In this document: positions 1 through 13,190 of the stretch, piece by piece
How the letters are laid out: each line of letters starts with the position of its first letter
Position numbering within the stretch: position 1 is the first letter of the stretch
Assembly (NCBI RefSeq): GCF_001949145.1
Contig: NW_019091488.1
Location: forward strand, 131,350-195,349
Direction of reading: 5' to 3'
From: Acanthaster planci
Taxonomy: Eukaryota > Echinodermata > Asteroidea > Valvatida > Acanthasteridae
Length of the DNA: 64,000 bases
Notes under the pieces: model-generated
What the model saw: only the letters and a program-made list of their open reading frames with translations
Told to the model about the DNA's origin: nothing
Databases searched by the model: none
Made by a program: the position numbers and the translations under genes

Positions 1-734
1 CACAAAATGCTTGTGTCAAGATTTAGATCGATAAAACACTGTCCTTTATCTGGAGTCGTAACACAGATCTTCAGCCACGATTGTAGCACGATGCAGGCAC
101 ATGTATGTTGAAAATTATTAACCTCCTTGCAAACAAACTAACTTTGCTGGTGAACTTTGCTCTTGACATTTCACCAACATTTCCTAGAGGTTCTTACCGT
201 AGCTGCCATTCGTGTATGACATACTGTGGGATGAGACAAGTAATGATTAAGGATGTACATGTACCCCAACAGTACTATATACATTGTGTGTAGCCCACTC
301 TGCAAAAAAGGGTAATAAGTCGTGCAATGCCAAAACATGTAATGATCGGTTCTACTGGTATTTGGAGAGGGCAAAATTTCTTCAAAAACGTGATTTCGTG
401 TTTTTTCCTTAAATACTTTTATAATATTTACATTTTCTGAATTTGTGACAACAAACATGGATACTGATGAATAAAGATGAAAAATTTATCATTCAGAAGA
501 AATCCTATATATACATGTAACATTGTGTTTCCAAATGTTACACTTAATCAGCTTTTTCTCAAGAAGGGCTTTTATTGAATCTGAAAATGTGGATATACAA
601 ATGTCTATATATCTCTGGAACGCAGTGCACTACAGGGGTCATTCATATATCAAATTGTAGCATTTGCAAAAGGACTGTTGATTTCACTTCAAAACACGCC
701 CTCTTTTGTTCCAGCTCAGCCCGGATAGATCAAA

Positions 735-1510
735 AGAAATCTTTAGCACAGCATACATGTACATGTACAGCTGCCCTGCCAATTTGAACTACTTACACAT
801 ACATATACATGTACATGTCGCACACATTTACACGTGTGTGAAAATCTATATACCGGTACTCCAATCAATGCGAAGTGACAGGATTTCCTAATATATCAAT
901 CCCACATGTACGGTCCTTCGGTATGAATTTTACTTGGAAACATACATGTACACTGTGCAACTAGGTCCACTTCTTGTAGATAGACTCCCACAGAAAGTAA
1001 CAGTTGTAACATTAACCCTAACACTCCTCAGTCCTCCAACAGGTGAAGGATTGAGGAAGGTTAGGGTTAATAAGCAGTAAGATGCATGAGGTTAACTGAA
1101 AGTCAACAACTTGACTTTGATCGAGTGCATCTAATAAAACGGAATTCAAATGTGAAATGCATGTACATGTACAGTGTACACATATGCACATGAAGTATGC
1201 ATGATGTCATGGTCATCATCAAGTCAACTCTCTACAAAGAGCAACGAAGGCATGCCACACAGCATGATATCCCCTGACTGCAACCTCAGCTATGGAGGCT
1301 ACAAGTAGTTATCTTCTTGGCGCAGTTGATCCCTGTACCGGTACATGTGCATGTACGTGTACCGGTACATGTACACGTACATGGAGGTTAGTGTCTGTCC
1401 TCCAGAAGAAGTTGATCCTTGTGTTGGTTCCCATGTCATGCATGATGTGCTACACGTACATGTACATGTTGCGGTAGTACATCCATGAACATGTACATGT
1501 ATGTACCATG
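735..1510. repeat. Cluster of palindromic ACATGT/TGTACA motifs
   Basis: ACATGTACATGTACAG near 754, ATACATGTACATGTCG near 806, GCATGTACATGTACAG near 1160, a dense run of GTACCGGTACATGT-type palindromes at 1336-1385, and further units near 1455 and 1488. These are self-complementary and microsatellite-like. Confidence 0.75.
1011..1071. repeat. 25-bp imperfect inverted repeat with TTAGGG-like arms
   Basis: ATTAACCCTAACACTCCTCA at 1011 pairs with TGAGGAAGGTTAGGGTTAAT ending at 1071 across an 11-base loop, with few mismatches. Confidence 0.8.
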
Positions 1511-2984
1511 AATGTATATATCCTGATGTAGCCCCTCTCTTAATGTACTAGTACGTGATTAACACAAATGCCATTCATACTATACATATTTTCAGAGTCA
1601 CTTCTGTGAAAATCGGACAGTTCCTGAAAAAATTAATTACATGCAGTGAATGTTATGAATGTGCGCATATTTTCAAACTACACAGCTTTGTGGCTAAAGT
1701 GAATTTTTCTTTGGTCGATGTACCATACATGTACAGGTAAATGTCCATTTTCAGGCCAAGTAAATGGAGCTTGGACAATTCAAATTGTTTGTCAACTCAT
1801 CTTGTGACAACCTGACCTATGAGACACCTCAACAAACTGAGATGACACTGAGAGAAGAATTCAGACCCATGGTTTCATCTAGGATTAACATGCATTGTAC
1901 ACTGCCTGTCCTTTCTCATACGATTTCAAAGCTGCCTTTCCACTCTCCACAAAACCTCTTCAGCCTTTTACCCCCCCTCCTGCTATCTGAGCCCCTATTT
2001 CCGTTGTGCCGAATACTGGAGAAAATTATAAAGTTATAGTATAGTATAATCATAATTTATCACTGTTAAAGATTTGTGACACATATGGGGGTTTTGTTCG
2101 AGCAAAAACTGCCCGTCCTGAATAAATTTTGCCTGTTCTAGTGAACAGTGGAATACATGTACGTATGTAATCCCCCTTCCCGGTACGCATGGTGGGTGGT
2201 GTAAATAAAGGTAGGTGTGGTCTAAGTTATTAAATCTGGGACTAGCGTGTAGAAGTGAAGCTGTGCTTGTAGCAGAGGCTGGGTTGGTGAGGCTGCAGGG
2301 ATAACAATAGGTGATCAGGTCAGGTGCAGGCCAGATGATAATTTGTGGGAAGGCTAAGCTTGGCTCATTCGGGTTGACTGGGCCTGGGATTGCTGGCATA
2401 TTGCTGGGCCTGGCTTGGGTTAAGGGTGTGGTGATATGGTAAAACTGAAGCGTGCACGGGCCAGATTAAAGGAAAATGTGATACATTGTACATATCAACA
2501 AAATAATCCCCTGACATGTTTGAGGTTTTGAGGACCCCACAGCAAGGCAGAACCTCTGTTTGCTGAAAGGTATCCCTTAAAATACCCATTCCTTGTTTTC
2601 TATCAATTTAATCTCAGGATTTTCCAGAGTTCCATCCTGATGAAAAAGTCTGAAATCAAGAAAAATATTGACAAATCTCACCCCTGATTGTGGGTAGGTG
2701 TGGCAAGGGTTGATAAGCTGGTTAGGCAAATTCACAAGTTCTAATGCAGTTATCAAGGATATACAATAATAAAGGAATGTTTCTGCTGCTTGAAGAGCCC
2801 TTTACCCATTACAGGTACCCCAACAACAGCATGGGTACAACTGTAGCAACTGAAGTTTGGACATTGCCAATAAAAGTTGTGCATTTCCAACTTCATGTTT
2901 TGTGCAGTAGCTAGGCTGCCCCCCCCCCAACATTTCTCTTGTATGGTCAAAATTACGGAATGGTTGGGACTGCTGCTACACTTT

Positions 2985-3760
2985 ACAGTCACTTTGCCCA
3001 TTTACCACTTTGCCCACAACCACTTCGCGCATTTGCCACTTTGCCCACTTGCCACTTGACCCATTTACCACTTCGCCCACCCCCCATACGAGTGCCCACA
3101 CAATATTTCGCGTGGTAATAATGCATGCCCTAATTTCACAAGCACGTGGGCCCGTGATTAATTGACAAATCTCCGTATCTTAGTGGGTTTTATGTGTACA
3201 AGTTTTTCAGATACAAAAATCAAAATATCCATACTTCGACACACAATAAATGCATTTTCAAAAGCATTGTTTCTGTTACAATGCTCCAAAGTTTTCCAAC
3301 AGCCTGCACTGCACCGAGACCGCATGAAAAATGGCTAATGCCTATAAGTATGAAGATGACTCTCATTCCATGAAATAAGCCACTGCAATATTTCTGAAGT
3401 TTTGTATCATTCGGTATCAAATTTTTGGTTGTCAGCATTTGGAACGTACTTTATGTTGTCGCAGGAGTGGCTTAGGTATTTTACACTTCTCACTACCTGC
3501 TTTGGTGCCGGCCCGCATAAATTATAGCCTTGCATTGGTTTACATCAAAGGAAACGTTGACAGTTTCTAAATCCATCACATCTTAATATTGCCATTTGAT
3601 ATCTTTATCTTTCCTGGAAACCAAGGTAGATTCAGGAATTGTCGTTTCAATGTTTCCTCCTCTCTTTTCAATTGTGACAAAGGCCATGAGCAAAGTGGGC
3701 GAAATGGCAAATGGGCCAAGAGGTAATTGGCCAAGTGCTTAATGGGCAAACCGATTGACA
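2985..3760. repeat. Fold-back element with inverted TTTGCCCA/TTGCCAC arrays
   Basis: At 2,990-3,080 a tandem motif of about 18 bases (CACTTTGCCCATTTACC, CATTTGCCACTTTGCCCA) runs forward. At 3,668-3,755 the reverse complement occurs (AAAGTGGGCGAAATGGCAAA, TGGGCCAAGAGG, AATGGGCAAACC). Weak similarity extends outward on both sides (to about 2,945 and 3,810), suggesting an old transposon with long inverted termini around a 590-base centre. Confidence 0.6.
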
Positions 3761-4187
3761 CCAGCTGCTACAGTTAGGGTGCAACATTACAGTGTGACAG
3801 TTACAAGAATTAACCCACACCCCCCCCTGTGATTGTCTGGCTGGGGATGGTGTAACTGCAGACCTCATTTCTACATGACCACACAATGCTGAATATCTGC
3901 AGGGAAACCATAGGGTAAAAACGATGGCAGTGGTGCAAATGCAAAACTGTCAAACATCGCTGACTGGTTGCTGATAGCTGCATTAATTATTGCCAATTTT
4001 TAATTGGTCCAGATGGGCAATTATCCTTTGCTACCAGCATACAGCAGTATCGCAGCACATGAGCGTGTCAATTTGCATGGCTCAGTTAATAAGGTAAGAA
4101 AGTGAAATGAGGTATTAAAAAGAAAGTTGCATTTTCTTCCAAGTGCCATTCTAAAATGTACAAAAAAAGAATCAGCATAACAATTCC

Positions 4188-4205
4188 GGCAATTCACAAT
4201 AGTAC
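4188..4205 (+). mobile_element. Left end of a MITE interrupted by the LINE remnant
   Basis: GGCAATTCACAATAGTAC matches the outer terminal repeat of the MITE copies at 14.0, 22.8 and 45.7 kb. The rest of the element resumes at 4915. Confidence 0.5.
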
Positions 4206-4215
4206 CCCTTCTGAC

Positions 4216-4914
4216 GCGTGTTGAGATGGAATATAGCCAAGTGGGTCTCTCACTCAACGCAAGAAAAACGGAGGTGATCACATACAACATCCCTGGCCAC
4301 GCCCCCCTGACTTCCGTAGAAGGTGCCCTCTCAGGGAGGCAAAGGACTTTGAGTATCTGGGGTCATGGATTGACTCATCTGCACAGGACATTCGTATTCA
4401 CAAAGCCCTTGCCTGGAAGGCTGTCAATTGAATGAAATCTGTGTGAAACTCAAGCTTATCAAGGGACGTTAAGCTCAGTTTCCTCCAGGCCACAGTGGAG
4501 TCCATCTTGCTGTATGGGTGTGAGTGCTGGACCTTAAACATGGCCCTTCGGAAGTCTATCAATGGATGCTACACCAGAATGCTGAAGGTTGTGCTCAACA
4601 TCGATTGGAGAGACCGTGTGCCTGATAACATCCTTTTGGTACACTATCACGGATCTCACAAAAGATCGCAAACAGACGGATGGGCCTTGCAGGGCAGTGT
4701 TACAGACATCCCGAGCTACCGGCAAGCCAACTGGTATTATGGGAACCAATGCATGTAACAAAGTCAAGGGATGGACAGAGGGTGAGCTAAGTTAGCATGC
4801 TGAGGAGAGATGTGGGTGTATAGACCACGACAGAGCTGGCTGATTGCATGAAAGATAAGGGAGGTTGGAATCACCGTCAGAGGTCCTGCCTGCAGGTGAC
4901 ACACAGAGACCCGG
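4216..4914 (+). mobile_element. Decayed LINE (RTE-like) reverse transcriptase 3' part
   Basis: Across all three forward frames one can follow the C-terminal region of a non-LTR retrotransposon polyprotein: VGLSLNARKTEVITYNIPG, then DFEYLGSWIDSS, KALAWKAVN, FLQATVESILLYGCECWTL, RKSINGCYTRMLKVVLNIDW and a tail ending KDKGGWNHRQR-like at about 4,850-4,890. The YLGS...LLYGCE.WTL...LDGCYTRML order is a hallmark of RTE-type and related LINEs. Several frameshifts and stops make it inactive. It appears to lie within a MITE whose two parts flank it. Confidence 0.8.
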
Positions 4915-5050
4915 AGTTTGCAGCACATTGGCCAATCACAACACGTGAAATCTGTTGACCCTTTCCAAACACGCACTGGTCAACAGGTTTCCCCCAGTGA
5001 TAGGCCAGTGCGCTACGAACTCATGGTGGTGCACTACTGTGAAACTCTCG
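4915..5050 (+). mobile_element. MITE, interior and right end, degenerate copy
   Basis: AGTTTGCAGCACATTGGCCA...ATCTGTTGACCCTTTCCAAACACGC...GTGCACTACTGTGAA follows the order of the intact copies from the inner left arm to the right end. The outer left end is missing here and is found before the LINE fragment. Confidence 0.65.
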
Positions 5051-8000
5051 TTAAGAGAACATTGCCTGAGGTTGCACACTTTCAGGGAGTGACCTTTCTT
5101 ATTGACAAAAAACAGATGTCCCCCACCAACTGACCCATCTCACCCAGTGCACCAAACATGTGCAATATAAGTAATTACCATTCATGCACGTGAACTAAAG
5201 AGCCGGTACAAAAATCATTGAAGCTAATAACATGAATAAGCCATGCAGGCCTTGCCAGGGACTGGTTCATCAATTTTAAAATCATAATTCAGAAAAAGAC
5301 AATTCACCTGTTGCAGCCACTCTCCAACTTCGTCAGCTGTCCAGTACAAGGCGTCATCGTAAGTTGCCAATTTCTTCGACATCGTTCTTGGCCTGGTTAC
5401 TCAACTGTAAGGAAGGAAATTTTACCACCAGAAGATACCGTAGTTGAAACAAGGTACACTGCCCAATTACATGTACGGCTAGTCTGGTACAAATCAACAC
5501 ATGCCATGCATTACACTCAACTACATGTGTGTACAAGTATCTGGCAGGGACAGTCATTATCGTAGCTCTGCAGTTGGGCTGGCCCAAATAATCAGCAAAA
5601 TTTCTACACCAAATTCTCAACCTTCTCCAAAGATTTTGCACCTCATACCTAACAGAGTTCGTTCAAAGTTTTGCCAATGAGGCATTTCATTCAAGCTTAA
5701 ATCGTAGCCTTGGCTTAACACCAATAATTCTAGATTCTGTCCACAGGAGTTCATATCCACATCAACACAGGCTAGGAAGTATGACACACCATGGCATGTG
5801 TACACACCAGCATTCTGTGGACTGACCAAACCGTAGTTTGGTTAGTTGGCTGGGACCATCCAACAGATATCATGGTTGGGGCATAACACAACATGTACAT
5901 GTATGTGTTGGGAGTGATTGGCCAATCAGCACATTTGCCTGAACGCTCTCCATGATTGGTAGATTCTGTATGATTAGGAAATCTCCAATTTTAGGCTATT
6001 TGTATGTAACCCCCCTCCCCCCGACAGTTTTGACTTATATTTTTCATCGTGTTCACGAATGTGAATTAGAATAGGGCGATTGGATGATGGTGGAATTATC
6101 AATAAATCATGCACTAAGACTTAAGAGTAAGACCGTGTGTTCTTGTTCCTCCATGGCCCGACCGATCGGACAGAGATCATGATTTATGACATGAAGATCG
6201 AAAAATCTGGCAACAGCATATAAGCCTATCAACCGATCGCGCCTAACACTGGTCCGATCACTCGAAGTCGTACGACACACAGTGACGGTATACATCATGG
6301 AATACGGTAGACGACCATGACAACACTGACAGTGGTGTAGTTATTACGCACAATCTGACAATTTTACGTTCTTCTGTATTAAATAAATGCCCAAAATGTA
6401 GCACAGCAGTTCCAGAAATTGCCTTTTGCAAATTTCCAACATTATAACGGAAATTAGGGATGTAAAAAAAAAGAAAAAAAGCAGATATAACTTCACCAAT
6501 GCAGAGGTTTCACTTGTACGTATTCCACCGTCCTGTTCGCAAACTTCCTTGTTCCTCTCCTGATACGCGGATCACAGCCCCATTCACCAGGACAGGAACG
6601 CTTTTCCGTCAGGTAAAGCTGGTTCTGTTACCTATGAGTCAATGCAATCGGAACTGTTGCGGTCTGGGGACCTGACAGTTAATACCAGTGAAAACTTTTC
6701 GAGGGCCGTGTGAGAATAGTTTGGCTAGGGCCGGCAATACTACACACATGTATGGGAAATGGCTGCAGCGGCTAGCAACAGCGGCTTCCATAGCAGCACG
6801 TGTTAAATATTCCATACCACAGCAGCCTGCATAATGTCATTCTCCTCGGGCCGGCCCTATAGAGGGAGCACTTTTCCCAGCTGCGCAAACAGGATCCCGG
6901 ATTCATAATTAATTTAATGATTCAGCACATTTTGACGTGCCAACATTGGCTACTGGATCCAACTCTGTAATTGAGTTTAGCCAAATATTACCTGCAGAGG
7001 AAAAAATGTAACCCTTTGATATTTGAATGGATGCGGTGTATTTATTACACGTGCATCGACGTAATGCTGCGGGAAAATCTCTTGATTCGTTTCCCTAGTC
7101 GGCAGAAATATCACGGATGGCACTTAATATGCCAACTGATAACTTCTTTCGACCTGACTTCTAAATGTCTTCTAGATTTTATTTCAACCAAACCCGTTTT
7201 TTTTTATCATTTTACAAAGTGGCGTAAATTTGTGCTGGGAATTGCCAGAGGTAGGGTGTGGTGATTGTCCGTGTGTTTATCGGGTGCCTTGTGGGGTACC
7301 AGAACAATAGGAAGTAACCCACAAGGGACATTCGTTGTCCTTGTGAGGTATTTAAATGGCACCCCACTAAAATGAATACATTCCTGGAATTCACTCAAAG
7401 GAATAATTTCCAAGCGGTATACTAATCTGTCGCAAAATTCAAAACTTGATCAACCCAGGAATAGTCTGGTTGACTTTTTATGAGAGCGATTTGGAAACTG
7501 GGCTTGACATACTAATTTTTTAGTACAAAAGAACACAGGAAATGCCCCATAAGAATGTGTGTGTGTGGGGGGGGATGTTCCCAGCCGTAGTAGAAATTGG
7601 TGCTGGACGATGTTTTTGATACAGATGCAGAGCTGTGTACCAACTGAGCTCTGTACATATGTCCAGCCTACATATTCTGTTATTTATATGACAATGTATA
7701 ACACTCCCGCAGAGCCTTACATCAAAACGGCGTAGTTACGAGTTTTCAATTTAACAAACTCTAATTTAGATTGAAAAGAGCTTGTGAAATATTTAATTTA
7801 CGGTTGGAAGACACAGCATTTGATTTGTTTTTCGGAGGAATGCATTTTATCCGAGAAATGAAATACCCATGTAAGTGCATAAAACACTGGATACAACGCG
7901 GTGTCCCAATGTGGGAAAGACTGGCAAATTCTCGGGGATCATCCTGAGTTATAAACATGGAGATATTTGAAAAGGGCCAAACACATCAGTTATCTTTGTG

Positions 8001-8340
8001 CTAGAAATCTGCGTTGTAGGGAAGTTTATAGGGGCCACCTGCAATAGCATTTTTCGAGTTACTAATTCAGTCGCCGCAGCGAGACAGTGACTCAAAAAAA
8101 CCTGTTTTGCGTGTGGCCCTTATATACGTTTCCCAAAGTGTTGACCTGGCAGAGTTGGAGTAAAAAAAATCACCGTTATGTCCGCGCGTTACAATAGTGA
8201 TAACCCCGAAGCTGCACAGACGGTGCCTGGAAGGATTTGTTTGATCATAGCTACGTATCGTAGAGGGCACCAAACTGAATCTGGGTCTAGTGGAGGAAAC
8301 AACTTGAGAATGTTTCAAGGTGTACTTTGCGTCGGGGAGA
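5051..8340. other. Gene-free stretch
   Basis: No exon-like frame with splice sites and no RNA gene recognised. Some C- and G-runs (6011, 7569). Confidence 0.55.
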
Positions 8341-8500
8341 TGTTAATTTTTAATTACCGGGTTTTTGCCCTTACCCGACATACACATTTCCACACACAGT
8401 ATACTGTACTCAGTGCTTGTCCGGGAGCTTGGGAAAAAAATCCACAAGCTTACTCGGGTGGGACTTGAAGCCAATACCGGAGGTCGTGGGTCCGAAAATT
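8341..8500. repeat. Dispersed repeat containing TTTTTGCCCTTACCCGAC, with a tRNA-like SINE end
   Basis: GGGTTTTTGCCCTTACCCGA followed by CAGTATACTGTACTCAGTGC recurs at 8,715-8,800 and in part at 25,370-25,400 (VMAT intron 5). At 8455-8490, GTGGGACTTGAAGCC and CGGAGGTCGTGGG resemble a degenerate tRNA-derived SINE on the minus strand. Confidence 0.5.
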
Positions 8501-8711
8501 TATTTCATCTGATTTCTAACATTTTGCCGACTCTTTATTAGATGGGCATAGACATCAATAATCAAATCTTATCCTAAATGAAGTAACATTTATGCCTAGT
8601 CAGCGTGGGGCATAAAACAAAATAATCACAGGACTGCCAAGGTCGATGAGCGCATCATCAAAGTACAAGGTCAAGTGCATACATCTGAATTATTACTGGT
8701 GGTAAAATTTA

Positions 8712-8805
8712 GCATGACAGGTTTAATTAATTTTGGATTTTTGCCCTGTCCAACGTGTTTTACAACACTGTATACTCAGCTAGTGTTTGCCTCGAAGGCC
8801 GCTGT
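8712..8805. repeat. Second copy of the TTTTTGCCC repeat
   Basis: GGATTTTTGCCCTGTCCAAC, then ACACTGTATACTCAGCTAGT: the same order as in the 8.35 kb copy. Confidence 0.5.
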
Positions 8806-8959
8806 GACAAGGTTATTTTCAGTGTTTATTCTCTACACTCTGAAACCCCATGCCTTACCATGAACCTTCCAGTAAGCTTCATGTATCCCCGAGGGTGGAC
8901 ATTCTTTACACCTATCTATCCAACATACCTATTACACTGCAAAAACTGGGGCGATAAAG

Positions 8960-9185
8960 TCAACACCCCCGGTGTTATCAGAGGACTACACCAACATTTT
9001 TCACTGGTGTTAAAATGTTGGTGTAAATTTGTGTAACTTTTATACCCTCCAGTTCATTGTAACACTTATAGGTGTATACAAAAGGTCACCAGCAACGTGT
9101 TAAAGTAACACCGTATGCAATTGTGGTCATCTGATAGCACTAAAAAGTGTTGATTTCAACACCAGAGGTTTTGCAGTAGTACCAA
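8960..9185. repeat. GGTGTTA/TAACACC repeat with a perfect 14-bp hairpin
   Basis: TACACCAACATTTT (8987-9000) is perfectly complementary to AAAATGTTGGTGTA (9012-9025) across an 11-base loop. Flanking sequence contains further TGTAACAC, GTTAAAGTAACACC and GTTGATTTCAACACC units. Confidence 0.7.
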
Positions 9186-12100
9186 AAGGCAAGGATTAGT
9201 TCGGTGTGCCTGCATTTTACTAATTTATGCAAATGTATTGGTAATTAACTGTAATGGCCTCTAATTAGTCTCAAGTTCACTTGGTCAATAGAAATTAAAG
9301 ATGCTTCTATCTACATTTGGACGCCAGCATGGTCTATTGAGCAGACGCTTGAGCTGAGCAGTCTGTGGTATCAAATTGATATCAGAGCAAAATTAGACCT
9401 GCAGGTTTTCACCAATAAGCAGCCGTATATTATGGCCTTTCGTTGGCAAACTCGTGCACGTGCAATGGCTGCCCAAAGCGTGATCACAGGGTCACCGTGA
9501 CTAGAGAGGTGCGTACTCAGAAATCGGACCGGATAGAACTGCGAAGCCATCGTACGCGATGTTTATTATGTTAACCAATGAGATTCGCGAGGAAACTCAC
9601 AATTCCAAAGCGCTTGAGCACTAGGGAAAGCACTCGTGCCCGACTAGATTCACCACTGGCAGCAAGAATCGCCTTTATCAACCCTTTTGTGGGGGTGGGT
9701 GGATGTGTGCGTAGGGTGAGCTTGCATTTTATTTCTCGCTACCAATTTGATAGCAATTTTCTTGATAGAGAAGACGCTATTAGCCAATTGGACGCTTGCT
9801 CCTTAAATCCTGACAAAAAATAACGAAAAGTTTGTCATGCACTTAATTACCCAGCAACCCCAGAGTCACTGAGCCATCATGGCTTACTGTGTGCAACAGG
9901 TACGGCATGACGTATCTTTTGCCAGAGAAAGTTGGCTGCAATTTCAGCCGTGTTGCTCCGGGCGGCTTGAACCGATCAATAGGTGGTCGGCCACAGAAAA
10001 TGTCATCTGAAACGTAGACAGTTTGTGCAAAAGGGCTAAAGAAGATACAAACTGGGGGCTACGACTGTTTCCGGGGACTATTTGTTTGGAACAGAAAGGC
10101 CCACCGGAAATTAAAGTTCCTTTAATGATGACGTCAGTGGGTGTATATTTACGGCTTTGAATGAGTCGAGTGTCGGAGAAGATGACGTCGTCACATCCCA
10201 CTCAGTCATCTTTAAGGACGAACGAAATGAAAACCAACTTGAAGTTCTTAATTTTGCAGGCCTAAATATTACAGTGCTTTAGCTGTCTCTTAAACGAGAG
10301 CTGCCAACATCAAGGAGACATTTGCGATAATGTAAGCGAGAACCTGTCGACTTCATTGTGTAAGGGGTGAGTACACGTGTAAACTAATGCATATGACACT
10401 CATTTAAATAAAAACACATGCGCATCATCTGTTATTGGTATCTGTTTAGGTTTAAAATATTGTCTGGAAAACATTTAACGATGTTAAGGTTAGCCTATTT
10501 TTGAGTGTTGACAGCGTGGTCAAATTTGCTTTAGTTTTTTTTTAACGAACAGAACCTTGCGACGGGCCACATTACTCTCCAACATAAGGACAGTCACTCT
10601 GTTGAAAAACGTTTGTTTCCCCAAAATTTTATCGGAGCCAATCTGCTCCAAACGGAAATTTCGAGAGGTTCCATCATATCCGTTATCGTTAGCTCCAATA
10701 TTCAACCACCCCTGGAAATCACCGTGTAATGTCGGCTAGCGTGGCCTTGCCGTTGCTTCAAGTTGTTGCTGGGTATGATTGAGGTTGGCCCTATAGAGTG
10801 GGAAGAGTAGCCGCAAGGTGGCCAACCGTTCACCTGTTTCTGTATGCATGGACTAACACAAAACACAGTATGCTTCACTGGAGTTCTCGTGGCTTAATTT
10901 GAATATGGGCTTAGTTCACCTCACAACAAATTACGCTAATTACTTAAAGTGAGTTCAATGCTCATTGGTTGAGAGAGGGATATTCGACGGATTAATAGTT
11001 CAGTTATCGTTAAAATGTGAAAGTACTAACCAAAACATGTGATCCTTGGATGGTTTAATTCGACAACACAGTCAGTCCATCTTCCCATTGTTTGGAGATG
11101 CTAAGCCTCTCAACATTAATGTGGAATAATTTTTTTACCGTCAAAGTGGTCCGTCTGTACACGTGAACTGTGCAAACCGAACTTTTTGAAGGTATCGGAC
11201 ATTTTTCAGCAACCAAATAAGCATAAATATGTACACGAACATCAGTCAGGCAGACTATTCCAGAAAAAATGTAGTTAGTGACGATGGATCGGGCGTTGAC
11301 TGGAAACACATCTAAGTTAATCACTAACTTGTTTTCCCGACAGGCGTACAGGCACATCATTGCTCGTTCTTATTAAAACTCAAATGATAGTGCTGACGTG
11401 GGCGAGCTAGTCATTAGTCGACTTATTCGTATGCCACAACAGAGGTTGATGGCTGCACTTTAATCTGGCTATCCAGGCCGTGTCTTTGTTTAAGATCAAA
11501 GTGCCCCCATGGCAACGACTGTATTCAAAGCTTGTCTGTATCAATGATATTTTCCTGAACTCAAACTGATTGCTTTGGTTTCCAGTAACTGAGTTGTAAT
11601 AGTTTACCTGTAGGCACTATACGTTCAATTTTTTAGTCACTGAACCTGCGCGCCATGGGGCCCTATATCCAGTTTTTATAAAGGAAATGAAATCTGCAAA
11701 CCTGCTTCCAGCATGTAGCAGGAGGGGATTTACCTAAATAGAGCGGCTGCTCTTTCCAGACTCTCAGTCGGAAACAAGACACGCCTTGTATTTCCAACTG
11801 CAGGATGTAACTGTGTCATAACGCCTGCCGTTCTACTTAAGATGGGAACCAATTTGACCCATTTCTATAGCAAGTTTACTAAAAAAAAAATCCGGATCTG
11901 TATTCCAATGTTTTCTCTACACATAGCAAAAAGTGGTTATTTGAAGGCTGCGCGTATCTCTTTCCACCTACCAAACTCAACACTCACTGTAATCTCATCA
12001 CTGTTCCAAGTTCACTTGATACCTTCAGGAAAGAAATAGTTCCGATTCGTGTCCCTCCAATGCGCATTGGATTTTCTTTAAATACAGAAGTCGCTAGTGA

Positions 12101-13190
12101 TCAGAGTTACATGAGACTTCAGTGTTAACTTAGGACTACAGGCCAACAACGGACTAGTTGCATGCATGCATGGGGAATGCTTAAGCTCTAAGATGAGACG
12201 AAACTACAAAGCTCTGGGGAGTTAGATGATACCTTTTTATAACGTTTTACCCCACTCTAATTAACGTACGATCAGATTGCAACAGAGCACGACAATAATA
12301 TTGTCAGGAAGATTCGGGTACAAAGCCCGTGTCGGCTGACGTGGAAGTTCACTAAAGTATCACAAATAAAGAAGAGGACAAAAATATCGGTATGAAGATA
12401 GATTGAACATAACAGAGAGAGGGACTAAACTTTATGCACAGCATGGTAAATAATTCACACAAAATGGCGCTGTAGGCAAATCTATACGGTCGATGACTTG
12501 GGTCGCCAATAAGTAAGAGAAAACCACAGGACATTTTAGTAAAGGAAACGGCTGGTTACCAACGACTATTTTAAGAAGCGCTACGGGATCGTGTCTTGTT
12601 TAAAGTTGAAGTAGGGCCTACATACATCGGTATCTTGTGTTAACAACATCATAGGGGGACATGTATTTATTGGGAATTGTTAAGACAAAATGCACAAAAA
12701 TGCAACATGTTGAGGTGATGCGTCAGCGCCTTTTCTTTCCCCTTCCGGTGGTATGCTACCGTGTTGCACCTCCGATCCTCGGGCTACGCTACTGGCAAAC
12801 CTGCCTGTCCGAACGGAAGCCAATGAGAACCTTTTCAGGTAGTCTTCTCAGACGAAAGTCAATGAACGGCGAAGTTTCCAAGCTTCTTTCCTTAAAGTTT
12901 ACTGTCATAATGCCGACGACAACTGACTGTTGCCTATTAATCTCTGAACGCATGCTTGTCAGACTGCGGCTGTTGCAGCTATGGAAATTGTATATCAAAC
13001 AAAGGATACAACCACCCTCCAATTATAAGTCACAAAGTCAAACATTATTTCCGCTCTTCCATTTACATGTCACAGATCATTTGACAAATTGGATTTTATT
13101 GTGCAGAATCTGTCTTTGCGTAGGAAGGTTTACTTACTAGAGCTATAGGCAGCCGCTGAAGTCACAGTTGGTAACTTGTTCACTCTAGTT
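9186..13190. other. Gene-free stretch
   Basis: The longest frame (12661-13140, 159 codons) has no recognisable domain, no splice context and arbitrary composition; I regard it as chance. One CRE at 10.13 kb. Confidence 0.5.
10129..10136. promoter_or_regulatory. Perfect CRE palindrome TGACGTCA
   Basis: Eight-base match with a second GATGACGTCGTC close by at about 10,180. No neighbouring gene start is recognised. Confidence 0.2.

Larger units (their letters stand above)
1..4187. other. Gene-free, repeat-bearing
   Basis: Apart from the palindromic cluster, the inverted repeat at 1.0 kb and the fold-back element, I see no coding sequence. Open frames are short and unrelated to known families. 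Confidence 0.6.

Noticed and set aside
471-500. CTGATGA followed by GAAA, a hammerhead-core string
   Set aside because: No stem can form between the two strings; chance match in AT-rich DNA.
12661-13140. 159-codon open frame
   Set aside because: No recognisable domain, no splice or promoter context, and composition like the surrounding non-coding DNA.
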